A stretch of DNA of 17,876 nt, from positions 1-17,876 of the forward strand of contig UROA01000018.1 in assembly GCA_900549355.1 (NCBI GenBank), given 5' to 3'. The stretch is from an uncultured Collinsella sp. Lineage in GTDB: Bacteria > Actinomycetota > Coriobacteriia > Coriobacteriales > Coriobacteriaceae. Shown piece after piece: positions 6,547 to 13,560 of this stretch; position 1 is the first letter of the stretch, and every line of letters starts with the position of its first letter. The notes under the pieces are model-generated. The model was not told the DNA's origin, did no database searches, and saw nothing but the letters and a program-made list of their open reading frames with translations. Made by a program: the position numbers and the translations under genes.

Positions 6547-9500
6547 ATGCCTAAACGTACTGACATCAAGCGTATCCTCGTCATTGGTTCGGGCCCCATC
6601 GTTATCGGTCAGGCCTGTGAGTTTGACTACTCTGGTGCCCAGGCCTGCAAGGTGCTCAAGGAGGATGGCTTTGAGGTCATCCTGGTCAACTCCAACCCGG
6701 CGACCATCATGACCGATCCGGGTTTGGCCGACCGCACCTATGTCGAGCCCATCACCGCCGAATTTATCGAGCGCGTGATCAAGAAGGAGCGCCCGGACGC
6801 GCTGCTGCCCACGCTGGGCGGCCAGACCGGTCTGAACGCCGCCGTCGAGCTGGCGAAAGACGGTACGCTCGACAAGTACGGCGTCGAGATGATCGGCTGC
6901 GATCTGGACGCCATCGAGCGCGGCGAGGACCGCAAGCTCTTTAACGAGGCCATGGCCGAGATTGGCCTGGAGGTCGCGCGCTCGGGCTATGCCTACAGCG
7001 TGGCCGACGCCGAGGCTATCGCCGAGCGCGTGGGCTATCCCTGCGTACTGCGCCCGAGCTTTACCCTCGGCGGCGCCGGCGGCGGCATCGCTCACACCCA
7101 CGAGGAGCTCGTCTCCATCGTGAGCCAGGGCCTGGAACTCTCGCCCGCCCACGAGGTGCTGGTCGAGGAGTCCATCGAGGGTTGGAAAGAGTACGAGATG
7201 GAGGTCATGCGTGACCACGCCGGCAACGGCATCATCGTGTGCTCCATCGAGAACCTCGACCCCATGGGCGTGCATACCGGCGACTCCATCACCGTGGCGC
7301 CGGCGCAGACGCTCTCCGACCTTGAGTATCAGCGCATGCGCGTGGCCTCGCTCGCCATTCTGGAGAAGATCGGCGTCGAGACCGGTGGCTCCAACGTGCA
7401 GTTTGCCGTGAACCCCAGCACCGGCCGCCTGATCGTCATCGAGATGAACCCGCGCGTGAGCCGCTCGTCCGCACTGGCCTCCAAGGCCACGGGTTTCCCC
7501 ATCGCTAAGGCCGCCGCGCGCCTGGCCGTGGGCTATACGCTCGACGAGATCGTCAACGATATCACCAAGGCAACGCCCGCTTGCTTTGAGCCCACGATCG
7601 ATTACTGCGTGGTAAAGGTGCCGCGCTTTGCCTTCGAGAAGTTCAAGGGCACCGACCCCACGCTCACCACGCGCATGAAGGCCGTGGGCGAGATCATGGC
7701 AATCGGCCGCACCTTTGAGGAGGCCTTTGGCAAAGCTATGCGCTCGCTGGAGGACGGCCACCAGGGCATTTGCGCCGGTGGCAAAGAGGACGCCGATAAG
7801 CTGAGCGACGACGAGCTCGCTCAGGCCGTGGCAACTCCGACCGAGCATCGCATCTTCTTTGTGGTCGAGGCTCTGCGCCGTGGCTGGGACATCGCTCGCA
7901 TCCATGCCATCTGCGGCATCGACCCGTGGTACCTCAACCGCATCAACGACATGGTGCAGGTCCAGGAGAGCATCCGCGGCCTGCGTGTGGAGGATATCGA
8001 CGCCGACGCGATGCGTCTGCTCAAGCAGTACGGTACGAGCGACGCCGAGATCGCCGCGCTGACCGGCTCGGACGAGCGCTTTGTGCGCGCCTATCGCAAG
8101 GGCCTTGGCGTGGTTCCCAGCATGAAGACGGTCGATACCTGCGCTGCGGAGTTCTCGAGCGCCACGGAGTACCACTACAAGACGTACGAGAACATCTACC
8201 GCACGAGCCCGGATGCCAAGAAGTGCGTAGCTCCCGACGAGGCCACGCCGGCGGACAAGCCCAAGGCGATGATCCTGGGCGCCGGTCCCAACCGCATTGG
8301 CCAGGGTATCGAGTTCGATTACTGCTGCGTGCACGCGAGCTACGCGCTGGCGGCCCGCGGCTTTGAGACCATCATGGTCAACTGCAATCCCGAGACCGTT
8401 TCGACCGACTACGACACGTCCGACCGCCTTTACTTTGAGCCGCTCACCTACGAGGACGTCATGGACGTTATCGATGTTGAGCGCCCCGACGGCGTCGTGG
8501 TGACGCTCGGCGGCCAGACTCCGCTTAAGCTGGCGCGCATGCTCGAGGAGAGCGGCGTGAACATCATGGGTACCAAGCCCGACGCCATCGATTTTGCCGA
8601 GGACCGCGAGCGCTTTGCCGCCCTGCTCGACAAGCTGGGCATTATGTATCCGCCGGCGGGCCAGGCAACCTCGTTTGAGGAAGCCGAGGCCGTTGCCGCG
8701 CACATCGGCTACCCGCTGCTGGTGCGTCCGAGCTACGTGCTGGGCGGCCGCGGCATGATGATCGCCTACGATGCCGAGCATCTGCGCGATTACATGGCCG
8801 AGGCCGCGCGCATTAGCCCCGACTACCCGGTGTACCTGGACCGCTTCTTGGAGGGCGCGATCGAGTCCGATGTCGACGCCCTGTGCGATGGCGAAGAGGT
8901 CTACATCGGCGGCATTCTGGAGCATATCGAGGAGGCCGGTATTCACTCCGGCGACTCTGCGACCTGCATCCCGCCGTTCAGCTTTAGCGAGAGCCTGCAG
9001 GCGAAGCTCCGTGAGACCACGCGCCGCATCGCGATGGCGCTGGGCGTACGCGGCCTGGTCAACGTACAGTATGCCATCAAGGGCGAGACCGTTTACGTGA
9101 TCGAGGCCAACCCGCGTGCCAGCCGTACCGTGCCGTTTATCTCCAAGGCCACCGGCGTGCCGCTGGCCAAGTGCGCGGCGCGTATCATGGCGGGCGATTC
9201 CATCGCGAGCCTGGGCCTGCCGAGCGACGAGCGCCAGCTGGACTGGTTCTGCATGAAGGAAGCCGTTATGCCCTGGGGTCGTTTCCCGGGCGCTGACGTT
9301 ATCCTGGGGCCCGAGATGAAGTCGACGGGCGAGGTCATGGGTATCGCCAAGAGCTATCCCGAGGCATACGCCAAGACGCAGCTGGCGATTGACTACAAGC
9401 TGCCCGACCCGAGCGCCGGCAAGGTGTTCATCAGCGTGTGCGACCGCGACAAGCGACATATCCTTTCGGTCGCGCGTATCCTGCGCTACCTGGGCTTTGA

Positions 9501-9861
9501 TATCTGCTCCACCGAGGGTACGGCGCGCGTGCTGCGTGGAGGCAACGTGACGTGCGAGGTCGTGGAGAAGATTAGCGGCCCGCACGACGGCGAGCGTCCC
9601 AACATCGGCGACCTGATCGCCGACGGCAAGATCGCGGTGATCGTCAATACGCCGTATGGCCCGGGTTCTCGTGGCGACGGCTATCTGTTGCGTACCGAGG
9701 CAGTGCGCCGCGGCGTGACCTGTGTGACCGCGATGTCTGCCGCCAACACCTACGTGAGTGCCATCGAGGCAGTGCGCGAGGACCAGCAGGGTCACGGCAG
9801 CGCCAACGACATGGGCATGGACGTCATCGCCCTGCAGGACCTGCCGCAGTACACGGTGTAA
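6547..9861 (+). CDS. carB: Carbamoyl-phosphate synthase large subunit
   Basis: CarB (1104 residues; E. coli 1073) makes carbamoyl phosphate from bicarbonate, ammonia and two ATP. It shows the duplicated synthetase architecture: N-terminal carboxyphosphate half with IGSGPIVIGQACEFDYSG (about 13-30) and VLRPSFTLGGAGGG (Arg169), a middle oligomerisation region, and the carbamoyl phosphate half with GAGPNRIGQGIEFDYCC and LVRPSYVLGGRG (Arg727). The C-terminal MGS-like allosteric domain begins near 961 (FISVCDRDKRHILSVARIL) and would bind UMP and other effectors. ATG 6547 (MPKRTDIKRILVIG) starts 1 nt after the carA stop; the frame is open further upstream only because it shadows carA. No terminator hairpin with a T-run follows it. 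Confidence 0.98.
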   Translation: MPKRTDIKRILVIGSGPIVIGQACEFDYSGAQACKVLKEDGFEVILVNSNPATIMTDPGLADRTYVEPITAEFIERVIKKERPDALLPTLGGQTGLNAAVELAKDGTLDKYGVEMIGCDLDAIERGEDRKLFNEAMAEIGLEVARSGYAYSVADAEAIAERVGYPCVLRPSFTLGGAGGGIAHTHEELVSIVSQGLELSPAHEVLVEESIEGWKEYEMEVMRDHAGNGIIVCSIENLDPMGVHTGDSITVAPAQTLSDLEYQRMRVASLAILEKIGVETGGSNVQFAVNPSTGRLIVIEMNPRVSRSSALASKATGFPIAKAAARLAVGYTLDEIVNDITKATPACFEPTIDYCVVKVPRFAFEKFKGTDPTLTTRMKAVGEIMAIGRTFEEAFGKAMRSLEDGHQGICAGGKEDADKLSDDELAQAVATPTEHRIFFVVEALRRGWDIARIHAICGIDPWYLNRINDMVQVQESIRGLRVEDIDADAMRLLKQYGTSDAEIAALTGSDERFVRAYRKGLGVVPSMKTVDTCAAEFSSATEYHYKTYENIYRTSPDAKKCVAPDEATPADKPKAMILGAGPNRIGQGIEFDYCCVHASYALAARGFETIMVNCNPETVSTDYDTSDRLYFEPLTYEDVMDVIDVERPDGVVVTLGGQTPLKLARMLEESGVNIMGTKPDAIDFAEDRERFAALLDKLGIMYPPAGQATSFEEAEAVAAHIGYPLLVRPSYVLGGRGMMIAYDAEHLRDYMAEAARISPDYPVYLDRFLEGAIESDVDALCDGEEVYIGGILEHIEEAGIHSGDSATCIPPFSFSESLQAKLRETTRRIAMALGVRGLVNVQYAIKGETVYVIEANPRASRTVPFISKATGVPLAKCAARIMAGDSIASLGLPSDERQLDWFCMKEAVMPWGRFPGADVILGPEMKSTGEVMGIAKSYPEAYAKTQLAIDYKLPDPSAGKVFISVCDRDKRHILSVARILRYLGFDICSTEGTARVLRGGNVTCEVVEKISGPHDGERPNIGDLIADGKIAVIVNTPYGPGSRGDGYLLRTEAVRRGVTCVTAMSAANTYVSAIEAVREDQQGHGSANDMGMDVIALQDLPQYTV

Positions 9862-9891
9862 TGTGACCTGGCCCGCCCGCGAAGCGCCACA

Positions 9892-9932
9892 AAGACCGCA
9901 GGGACGGGAGCAGCTATACTACTCTCAGTAGT
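9892..9932 (+). promoter_or_regulatory. Candidate purE promoter with palindromic operator
   Basis: TATACT (9915-9920) is a good -10; a weak -35 (AAGACC, 9892-9897) is 17 nt upstream. Overlapping the end of the -10 is a perfect inverted repeat ACTACT-CTC-AGTAGT (9918-9932), placed where a repressor would block initiation. The 122-nt gap after carB and a strong purE ribosome site support a separate promoter for purE. Confidence 0.5.
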
Positions 9933-9983
9933 TAAGGGTCGCGGATCCGCCGCGTCGCCGCTCTCAGCAGGAGGTCTTTGTTT

Positions 9984-10448
9984 ATGGCAGATCAAAAGCC
10001 GGTTGTCGGGATCATCATGGGCTCCAAGTCCGATCTGGGTGTTATGGAAGGCTGCACCGCCGAGCTCGAGGCGCTGGGTGTGCCCTATGAGCTTGTCATT
10101 GCGAGCGCACACCGCACACCGGCGAAGGTCCACGAGTGGGCTTCGACTGCCGCCGATCGCGGTATCAAAGTGATTATCGCCGCCGCCGGCAAGGCCGCTC
10201 ACCTGGGTGGTGTCGTGGCTGCCTTTACGCCGCTGCCGGTCATCGGCGTGCCTATGAAGACGAGTGACCTGGGCGGTATGGATTCGCTGCTGTCGATGGT
10301 GCAGATGCCTTCGGGTGTGCCCGTGGCCTGCGTTGCCATCAACGGTGCCAAGAACGCCGCCATTTATGCCACGCAGATTCTGGGCGCATGCGACCCCGAG
10401 TACCGCAAGGTTATCGAGAAGATGAAGCAGGAGATGGCCGACGCCTAG
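9984..10448 (+). CDS. purE: N5-carboxyaminoimidazole ribonucleotide mutase / AIR carboxylase catalytic protein
   Basis: PurE forms 4-carboxy-AIR in step 6 of purine synthesis. The 154-residue protein has the usual length and motifs: GIIMGSKSD near the N-terminus, SAHRTP with His43, AAGKAAHLGGVVAAFTPLPVIGVP, and DSLLSMVQMPSGVPVACVAI. ATG 9984 is preceded by AGGAGG (9969-9974) with a 9-nt spacer; an in-frame TTG at 9978 is not used. No purK is visible, so it is unclear whether this is a class I mutase with PurK elsewhere or a direct AIR carboxylase. The sortase gene begins 35 nt downstream, suggesting co-transcription. Confidence 0.96.
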   Translation: MADQKPVVGIIMGSKSDLGVMEGCTAELEALGVPYELVIASAHRTPAKVHEWASTAADRGIKVIIAAAGKAAHLGGVVAAFTPLPVIGVPMKTSDLGGMDSLLSMVQMPSGVPVACVAINGAKNAAIYATQILGACDPEYRKVIEKMKQEMADA

Positions 10449-10483
10449 GCGTTCCGCCGTTTCACCGCAGTATAAGGAGAGCC

Positions 10484-11488
10484 ATGTCCGACTATCAGGG
10501 AAAACGATTCAAGGCTTCTCAGATTCCCGATCCGTCGAAGCCGGGTGCTGCCCATGCGGCACAGCAGGGTCGGACATCCTCTCCTCAGCAGCCGCGCGCG
10601 CCGCGTCCCGTAACGCCGATGTCCCATCATCGCCAGGATACGCCAGCTGCATATCGCCCTTCGTCGTATGATACGGCCAAGAAAGAATCGCGTTCTACGA
10701 AACAGTCGGGCGCTGCTCCGTCGAGCTATACCGAGCCGCCGCGCAAAAAGCGCCGCTCCGTTATCCCCATCTTGCTCATCATTATTGGCATCGGCCTAAT
10801 CGTTGCCGCTGCCGCCATCTTTATCAACGCCCAGATTGGCTACAAGCAGGCGAGCGAGTCGTATCAAAAGATCGAAAAACAATATGTGAGCGACAAGGAC
10901 GCCAGCGGCGTGCCGATTTTAGACTTTGATGCACTTGCCCAGACGAATCCCGAGGTTGTGGGTTGGATTTACGCGCCCGGCACCAACATCAACTATCCCG
11001 TCGTGCAGACCAACAACAACTCCAAATACCTCAACACGCTGTTTGACGGTACGGCTAACGCGTCCGGTGCCATCTTCTTGGATAGCGACGACACCGCGCC
11101 GGGAATGGTTGACCAGCAGACCACGATCTACGGCCACCACATGAATGACGGGTCGATGTTCAACGCGATTTCGGACACCACTGATCAGGCAACGTTCGAT
11201 AGCATCGAGTCCGTGTATTACATCACACGGGATGCTACGTATAAACTGCGACCACTGGCGACCAAAGTTGTCGAGGACACGTATGCCCAGGCGCGCACGA
11301 CCAACTTTGAGGGTGACGACGGGCTCAAGAACTACCTGTCCGAGATGCTTGACGGTGCCTCTGCCGTGGCGAGCGATGCCACCGATCGTGCCGCCTCGGC
11401 AACCAAGGTCGTAACGCTTGTGACCTGTCGTTCGTTATCGCTGAGCAACACGCGTGCCGTCATGGTGCTCACGCCCGTTGATGAATAA
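10484..11488 (+). CDS. Class B-type sortase (membrane transpeptidase)
   Basis: A cysteine transpeptidase that anchors or links surface proteins through a C-terminal sorting motif. The 334-residue protein has a long Pro/Ser/Gln-rich cytoplasmic segment (1-90, probably disordered), a basic KKRR stop, and one membrane helix at about 92-115. The extracellular sortase domain contains NPEVVGWIYAPGTNINYPVVQ, which is typical of class B, catalytic His218 in IYGHHM, Cys315 in VTLVTC and Arg324 in SNTRAVM. ATG 10484 has AAGGAG upstream; the frame opens earlier only as a shadow of the purE 3' end. No LPxTG-like substrate is encoded in the window, so the target is unknown; its place between purE and the MoaE-like gene gives no functional hint. 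Confidence 0.92.
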   Translation: MSDYQGKRFKASQIPDPSKPGAAHAAQQGRTSSPQQPRAPRPVTPMSHHRQDTPAAYRPSSYDTAKKESRSTKQSGAAPSSYTEPPRKKRRSVIPILLIIIGIGLIVAAAAIFINAQIGYKQASESYQKIEKQYVSDKDASGVPILDFDALAQTNPEVVGWIYAPGTNINYPVVQTNNNSKYLNTLFDGTANASGAIFLDSDDTAPGMVDQQTTIYGHHMNDGSMFNAISDTTDQATFDSIESVYYITRDATYKLRPLATKVVEDTYAQARTTNFEGDDGLKNYLSEMLDGASAVASDATDRAASATKVVTLVTCRSLSLSNTRAVMVLTPVDE

Positions 11489-11530
11489 ATTGTCCGAGAG
11501 TAGCTAATTTGGGACGGTAAGGGAGAAATG

Positions 11531-11947
11531 ATGCTCGAGAATGGCAAAACGATGCCTTCGGTTGATGCTTGGCTGCGCGAGGCCAAGGCCGATTCGTCGG
11601 CACCTGCGTGCGGTATGTATCTGACACATAACGGTGTGGTGCGCGCGACGCCCAAGGCCGAGGCGCGCGGTGTCGAGACCGATGGCGTGGCGCCGGGCCA
11701 CAAGGTGGGCGGCATGGTGTTCGGATACGACGCCAGCAAGGTGCAGGCTGCTATCGAGGCCACGCGCGCGATGCCAGGTATCGGCTATGTGCGCGTGTGG
11801 TTGGCAAGCGGCGAGCTTGCCGTAGGTGACGACATCATGCTCGTGCTCATCGGCGGGGACATTCGCCCGCACGTGGTCGATGCGCTGCAGGCGCTCGTCG
11901 GCACCATCAAGAATGAATGCGTGAGTGAGGTCGAGCGCGAGGCGTAG
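11531..11947 (+). CDS. MoaE-like protein (molybdopterin synthase large-subunit fold)
   Basis: This 138-residue protein resembles MoaE, which with MoaD inserts sulfur to form molybdopterin. MYLTHNGVVRA (29-39) aligns with the MoaE GAVVTFTGKVRN region, and GYVRVWLASGELAVGDDIMLVLIGGDIR (85-112) aligns with VTVIHRIGELWPGDEIVFVGVTSAHR. Lys127 (GTIKNEC) sits at the position of catalytic Lys119 of E. coli MoaE, but the following PFWKRE motif with Lys126 is replaced by CVSEVE. The activity is therefore uncertain; it may be a diverged paralogue. No moaD or other moa/mob gene is nearby. Start choice: ATG 11531 is 5-6 nt after AGGGAG, better spaced than the ATG at 11528; ATG 11552 (MPSVDAWL) is also possible. 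It is 42 nt behind the sortase gene and ends before a strong terminator. Confidence 0.65.
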   Translation: MLENGKTMPSVDAWLREAKADSSAPACGMYLTHNGVVRATPKAEARGVETDGVAPGHKVGGMVFGYDASKVQAAIEATRAMPGIGYVRVWLASGELAVGDDIMLVLIGGDIRPHVVDALQALVGTIKNECVSEVEREA

Positions 11948-11976
11948 AGGCTTGCGTCGATAGAAGGCGGCTTATA

Positions 11977-12015
11977 AAAATGCCCGCCGGTACGTGTGAT
12001 ACCGGCGGGCATTTT
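11977..12015. terminator. Bidirectional Rho-independent terminator between convergent genes
   Basis: AAAATGCCCGCCGGTA (11977-11992) pairs perfectly with TACCGGCGGGCATTTT (12000-12015), a 16-bp stem with a 7-nt loop. A/T runs at both ends give a U-tract in either direction. It serves the MoaE-like gene on the plus strand and the membrane protein gene on the minus strand. Confidence 0.95.
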
Positions 12016-12036
12016 GCGTTTTGGGCGCGGTTGGCG

Positions 12037-13266
12037 CTACACGCGCGTCGCATCCTTGGGGCTCATGGTCATGCTCTGGAAGCGATTCTCCATAAAGTCA
12101 TTATCGAAGTACTTGCCGTAGAACTGCGCAACGGGAATATCCGGTTCCGTGCCGTTGACGCGCTGATACCAATAATCGAGCGACTGCAGCGTCATAACGC
12201 CATCGACCAGCATAATGATGGTGAAGATGACGGTAGCCGAGTAGCGGCTCTTCCACGGAATCATGTTGATGAGCTTGAGCAGCCTCGGCAGCAGCAGCTT
12301 GATCCAGATGAGTCCGCCCAGGCCCCACAGGCAGGCAAAGCCCGTGCAGGTACGTCCGCCCGTAAGGACGGCGAGCGGATCGGGCATGCCAAAGAGCTTC
12401 ATATGCGAGTAGCTCCACGAGACCACGCCAAACGAGGTCTGCATAAACCAGCCCACGAACACCTCAAAGCTCGCGCCGAGCACAGCGCTTACCAGGAAAA
12501 TGATGATGGGGTTCTTTTTGTAGAAGCGGTTGAGCACCATGGTCATGAGCACGGCGCCAAATCCGTAGATGGGGCTGAAGGGGCCAAACAGCATGCCGGC
12601 GCGGTTCTGGTAGACGCCCGGGTCGTCGACCGTCATGTGCCAGATGTCCTCGGCGATCAGGCCGAGTATGCAGCAGACAAAGAATACCCAGAACAGGTTG
12701 AAGTAGTTGAGCTTGATGTAGCCTTCGCCGGTTTCATCGCGCCCGAGCATGCCCTCGGCGGCGGCGTCGCGATCGAGCATCTCCTGCAGGCGGCGCTGCA
12801 GCTCGCGCTCCTGGCGCAGCGTGGGGTCGACGGTGGTCGAAAGCGCGACGAGGATGCCGAGCTGGATGGCAGGGCGCAGCAAGAAAGGCCCGATACCCTG
12901 GAGCATCACGTCAACCAAAAGCTCGACGACGGTCAATGCGATAAGGATATAGGACAGACGGGCGGCATTGCGGCGCTGGTTCTTGATGAGGTCCAGGCCA
13001 AAGATGATCAAGATGACGGCACTGGCAGCCGAGAGCATGATGCCGGCGACAATCAGTCCGACCGCGACGAGCGTGTTGTCGCCGAGCTTGGCGGCGGCGT
13101 TGCCGTTGATGAGTGCGGTGATGACCTGCCACATAAAGGCGCCGACCGACGGGAGCGTACCCACGCCGGACAGGATGCACAGGACGGCGTACACCTTAAT
13201 GATGAGGGGGATCTTCTTGACCTCCGTGGCGCTGGGGACGCTGGGGTCGAGTTCGTTTCGATCCAT
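12037..13266 (-). CDS. Multi-pass membrane protein, putative ABC-transporter type IV (PF06541, CmpB-like) family
   Basis: A 409-residue integral membrane protein. Residues 18-145 hold about four membrane helices beginning EVKKIPLIIKVYAVLCILSG. A charged, probably helical cytoplasmic linker follows (150-185, RQERELQRRLQEMLDRD). The C-terminal half (187-365) matches PF06541: AGMLFGPFSPIYGFGAVL, an Asn-Arg-Phe-Tyr loop, a FEVFVGW helix, a WSYS element and GRTCTGF...WGLGG. No ATPase domain or catalytic motif is seen; the transporter name of the family is provisional and the function unknown. The start ATG at 13264-13266 has AAAGG 6 nt upstream on the minus strand; the frame stays open for a further 59 codons upstream but without a ribosome site. 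It is convergent with the purE unit and divergent from purF. Confidence 0.8.
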   Translation of the reverse strand: MDRNELDPSVPSATEVKKIPLIIKVYAVLCILSGVGTLPSVGAFMWQVITALINGNAAAKLGDNTLVAVGLIVAGIMLSAASAVILIIFGLDLIKNQRRNAARLSYILIALTVVELLVDVMLQGIGPFLLRPAIQLGILVALSTTVDPTLRQERELQRRLQEMLDRDAAAEGMLGRDETGEGYIKLNYFNLFWVFFVCCILGLIAEDIWHMTVDDPGVYQNRAGMLFGPFSPIYGFGAVLMTMVLNRFYKKNPIIIFLVSAVLGASFEVFVGWFMQTSFGVVSWSYSHMKLFGMPDPLAVLTGGRTCTGFACLWGLGGLIWIKLLLPRLLKLINMIPWKSRYSATVIFTIIMLVDGVMTLQSLDYWYQRVNGTEPDIPVAQFYGKYFDNDFMENRFQSMTMSPKDATRV

Positions 13267-13513
13267 ACATAACCTTTCTCGTTTTGCTGTAGGTACAAGG
13301 ATACGCCGCCGACCTGCCAAAAGACAGGACGAACGTCCCAATTGCAACAATGCAAGCCCCAACGGCGGACGAGACGCGTCGCGACGGAAGCGTGCGGGAT
13401 CGTCGGTCCCGAGGCGCCTGCCCAATAAAATGTTTGGCTGCAAAACGGATTATAAGCTCGGTGGGCTTTTAAAAAGCGCTGTTCATGCGCGGGAGTGCTT
13501 GTCTTGCCGTGCG

Positions 13514-13519
13514 TATAAT
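13514..13519 (+). promoter_or_regulatory. Candidate -10 element of the purF promoter
   Basis: A consensus TATAAT lies 41 nt upstream of the purF start in CCGTGCGTATAATAGGG. No good -35 is found 16-18 nt upstream (the region reads CGGGAGTG), so it may need an activator or work through the TG two bases upstream. The rest of the 294-nt gap between the minus-strand gene and purF holds a GAACGTCCCA copy (13331-13340) of the recurring motif and no recognisable gene or purine riboswitch. Confidence 0.5.
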
Positions 13520-13560
13520 AGGGCAGGTAACGCCAAATAACGAGGCTCTGAGGGGATGCC

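Noticed and set aside
5052..6599. A 515-codon minus-strand frame opposite carA
   Set aside because: Antisense shadow of carA, with low-complexity composition, no ribosome site and no recognisable domain.
6436..9795. A 1119-codon open frame on the minus strand opposite carB
   Set aside because: It mirrors the codon pattern of carB in GC-rich DNA; the protein is His/Ala/Asp/Val-rich with no domain, and carB on the other strand is certain.
11980..13272. A 430-codon plus-strand frame opposite the PF06541-like gene
   Set aside because: It begins inside the bidirectional terminator and is rich in Asp/His/Glu/Ala as antisense frames of membrane genes often are; the minus-strand protein has clear membrane helices and family motifs.
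13267..13443. Extension of the minus-strand membrane protein by 59 codons
   Set aside because: The added residues are Arg-rich with no ribosome site; ATG at 13266 has AAAGG at the right distance.
13267..13560. Purine riboswitch or PurR box upstream of purF
   Set aside because: I looked for conserved purine-riboswitch loops and a CCGAACA-type box and found neither; only short inverted repeats and a GAACGTCCCA motif are present.
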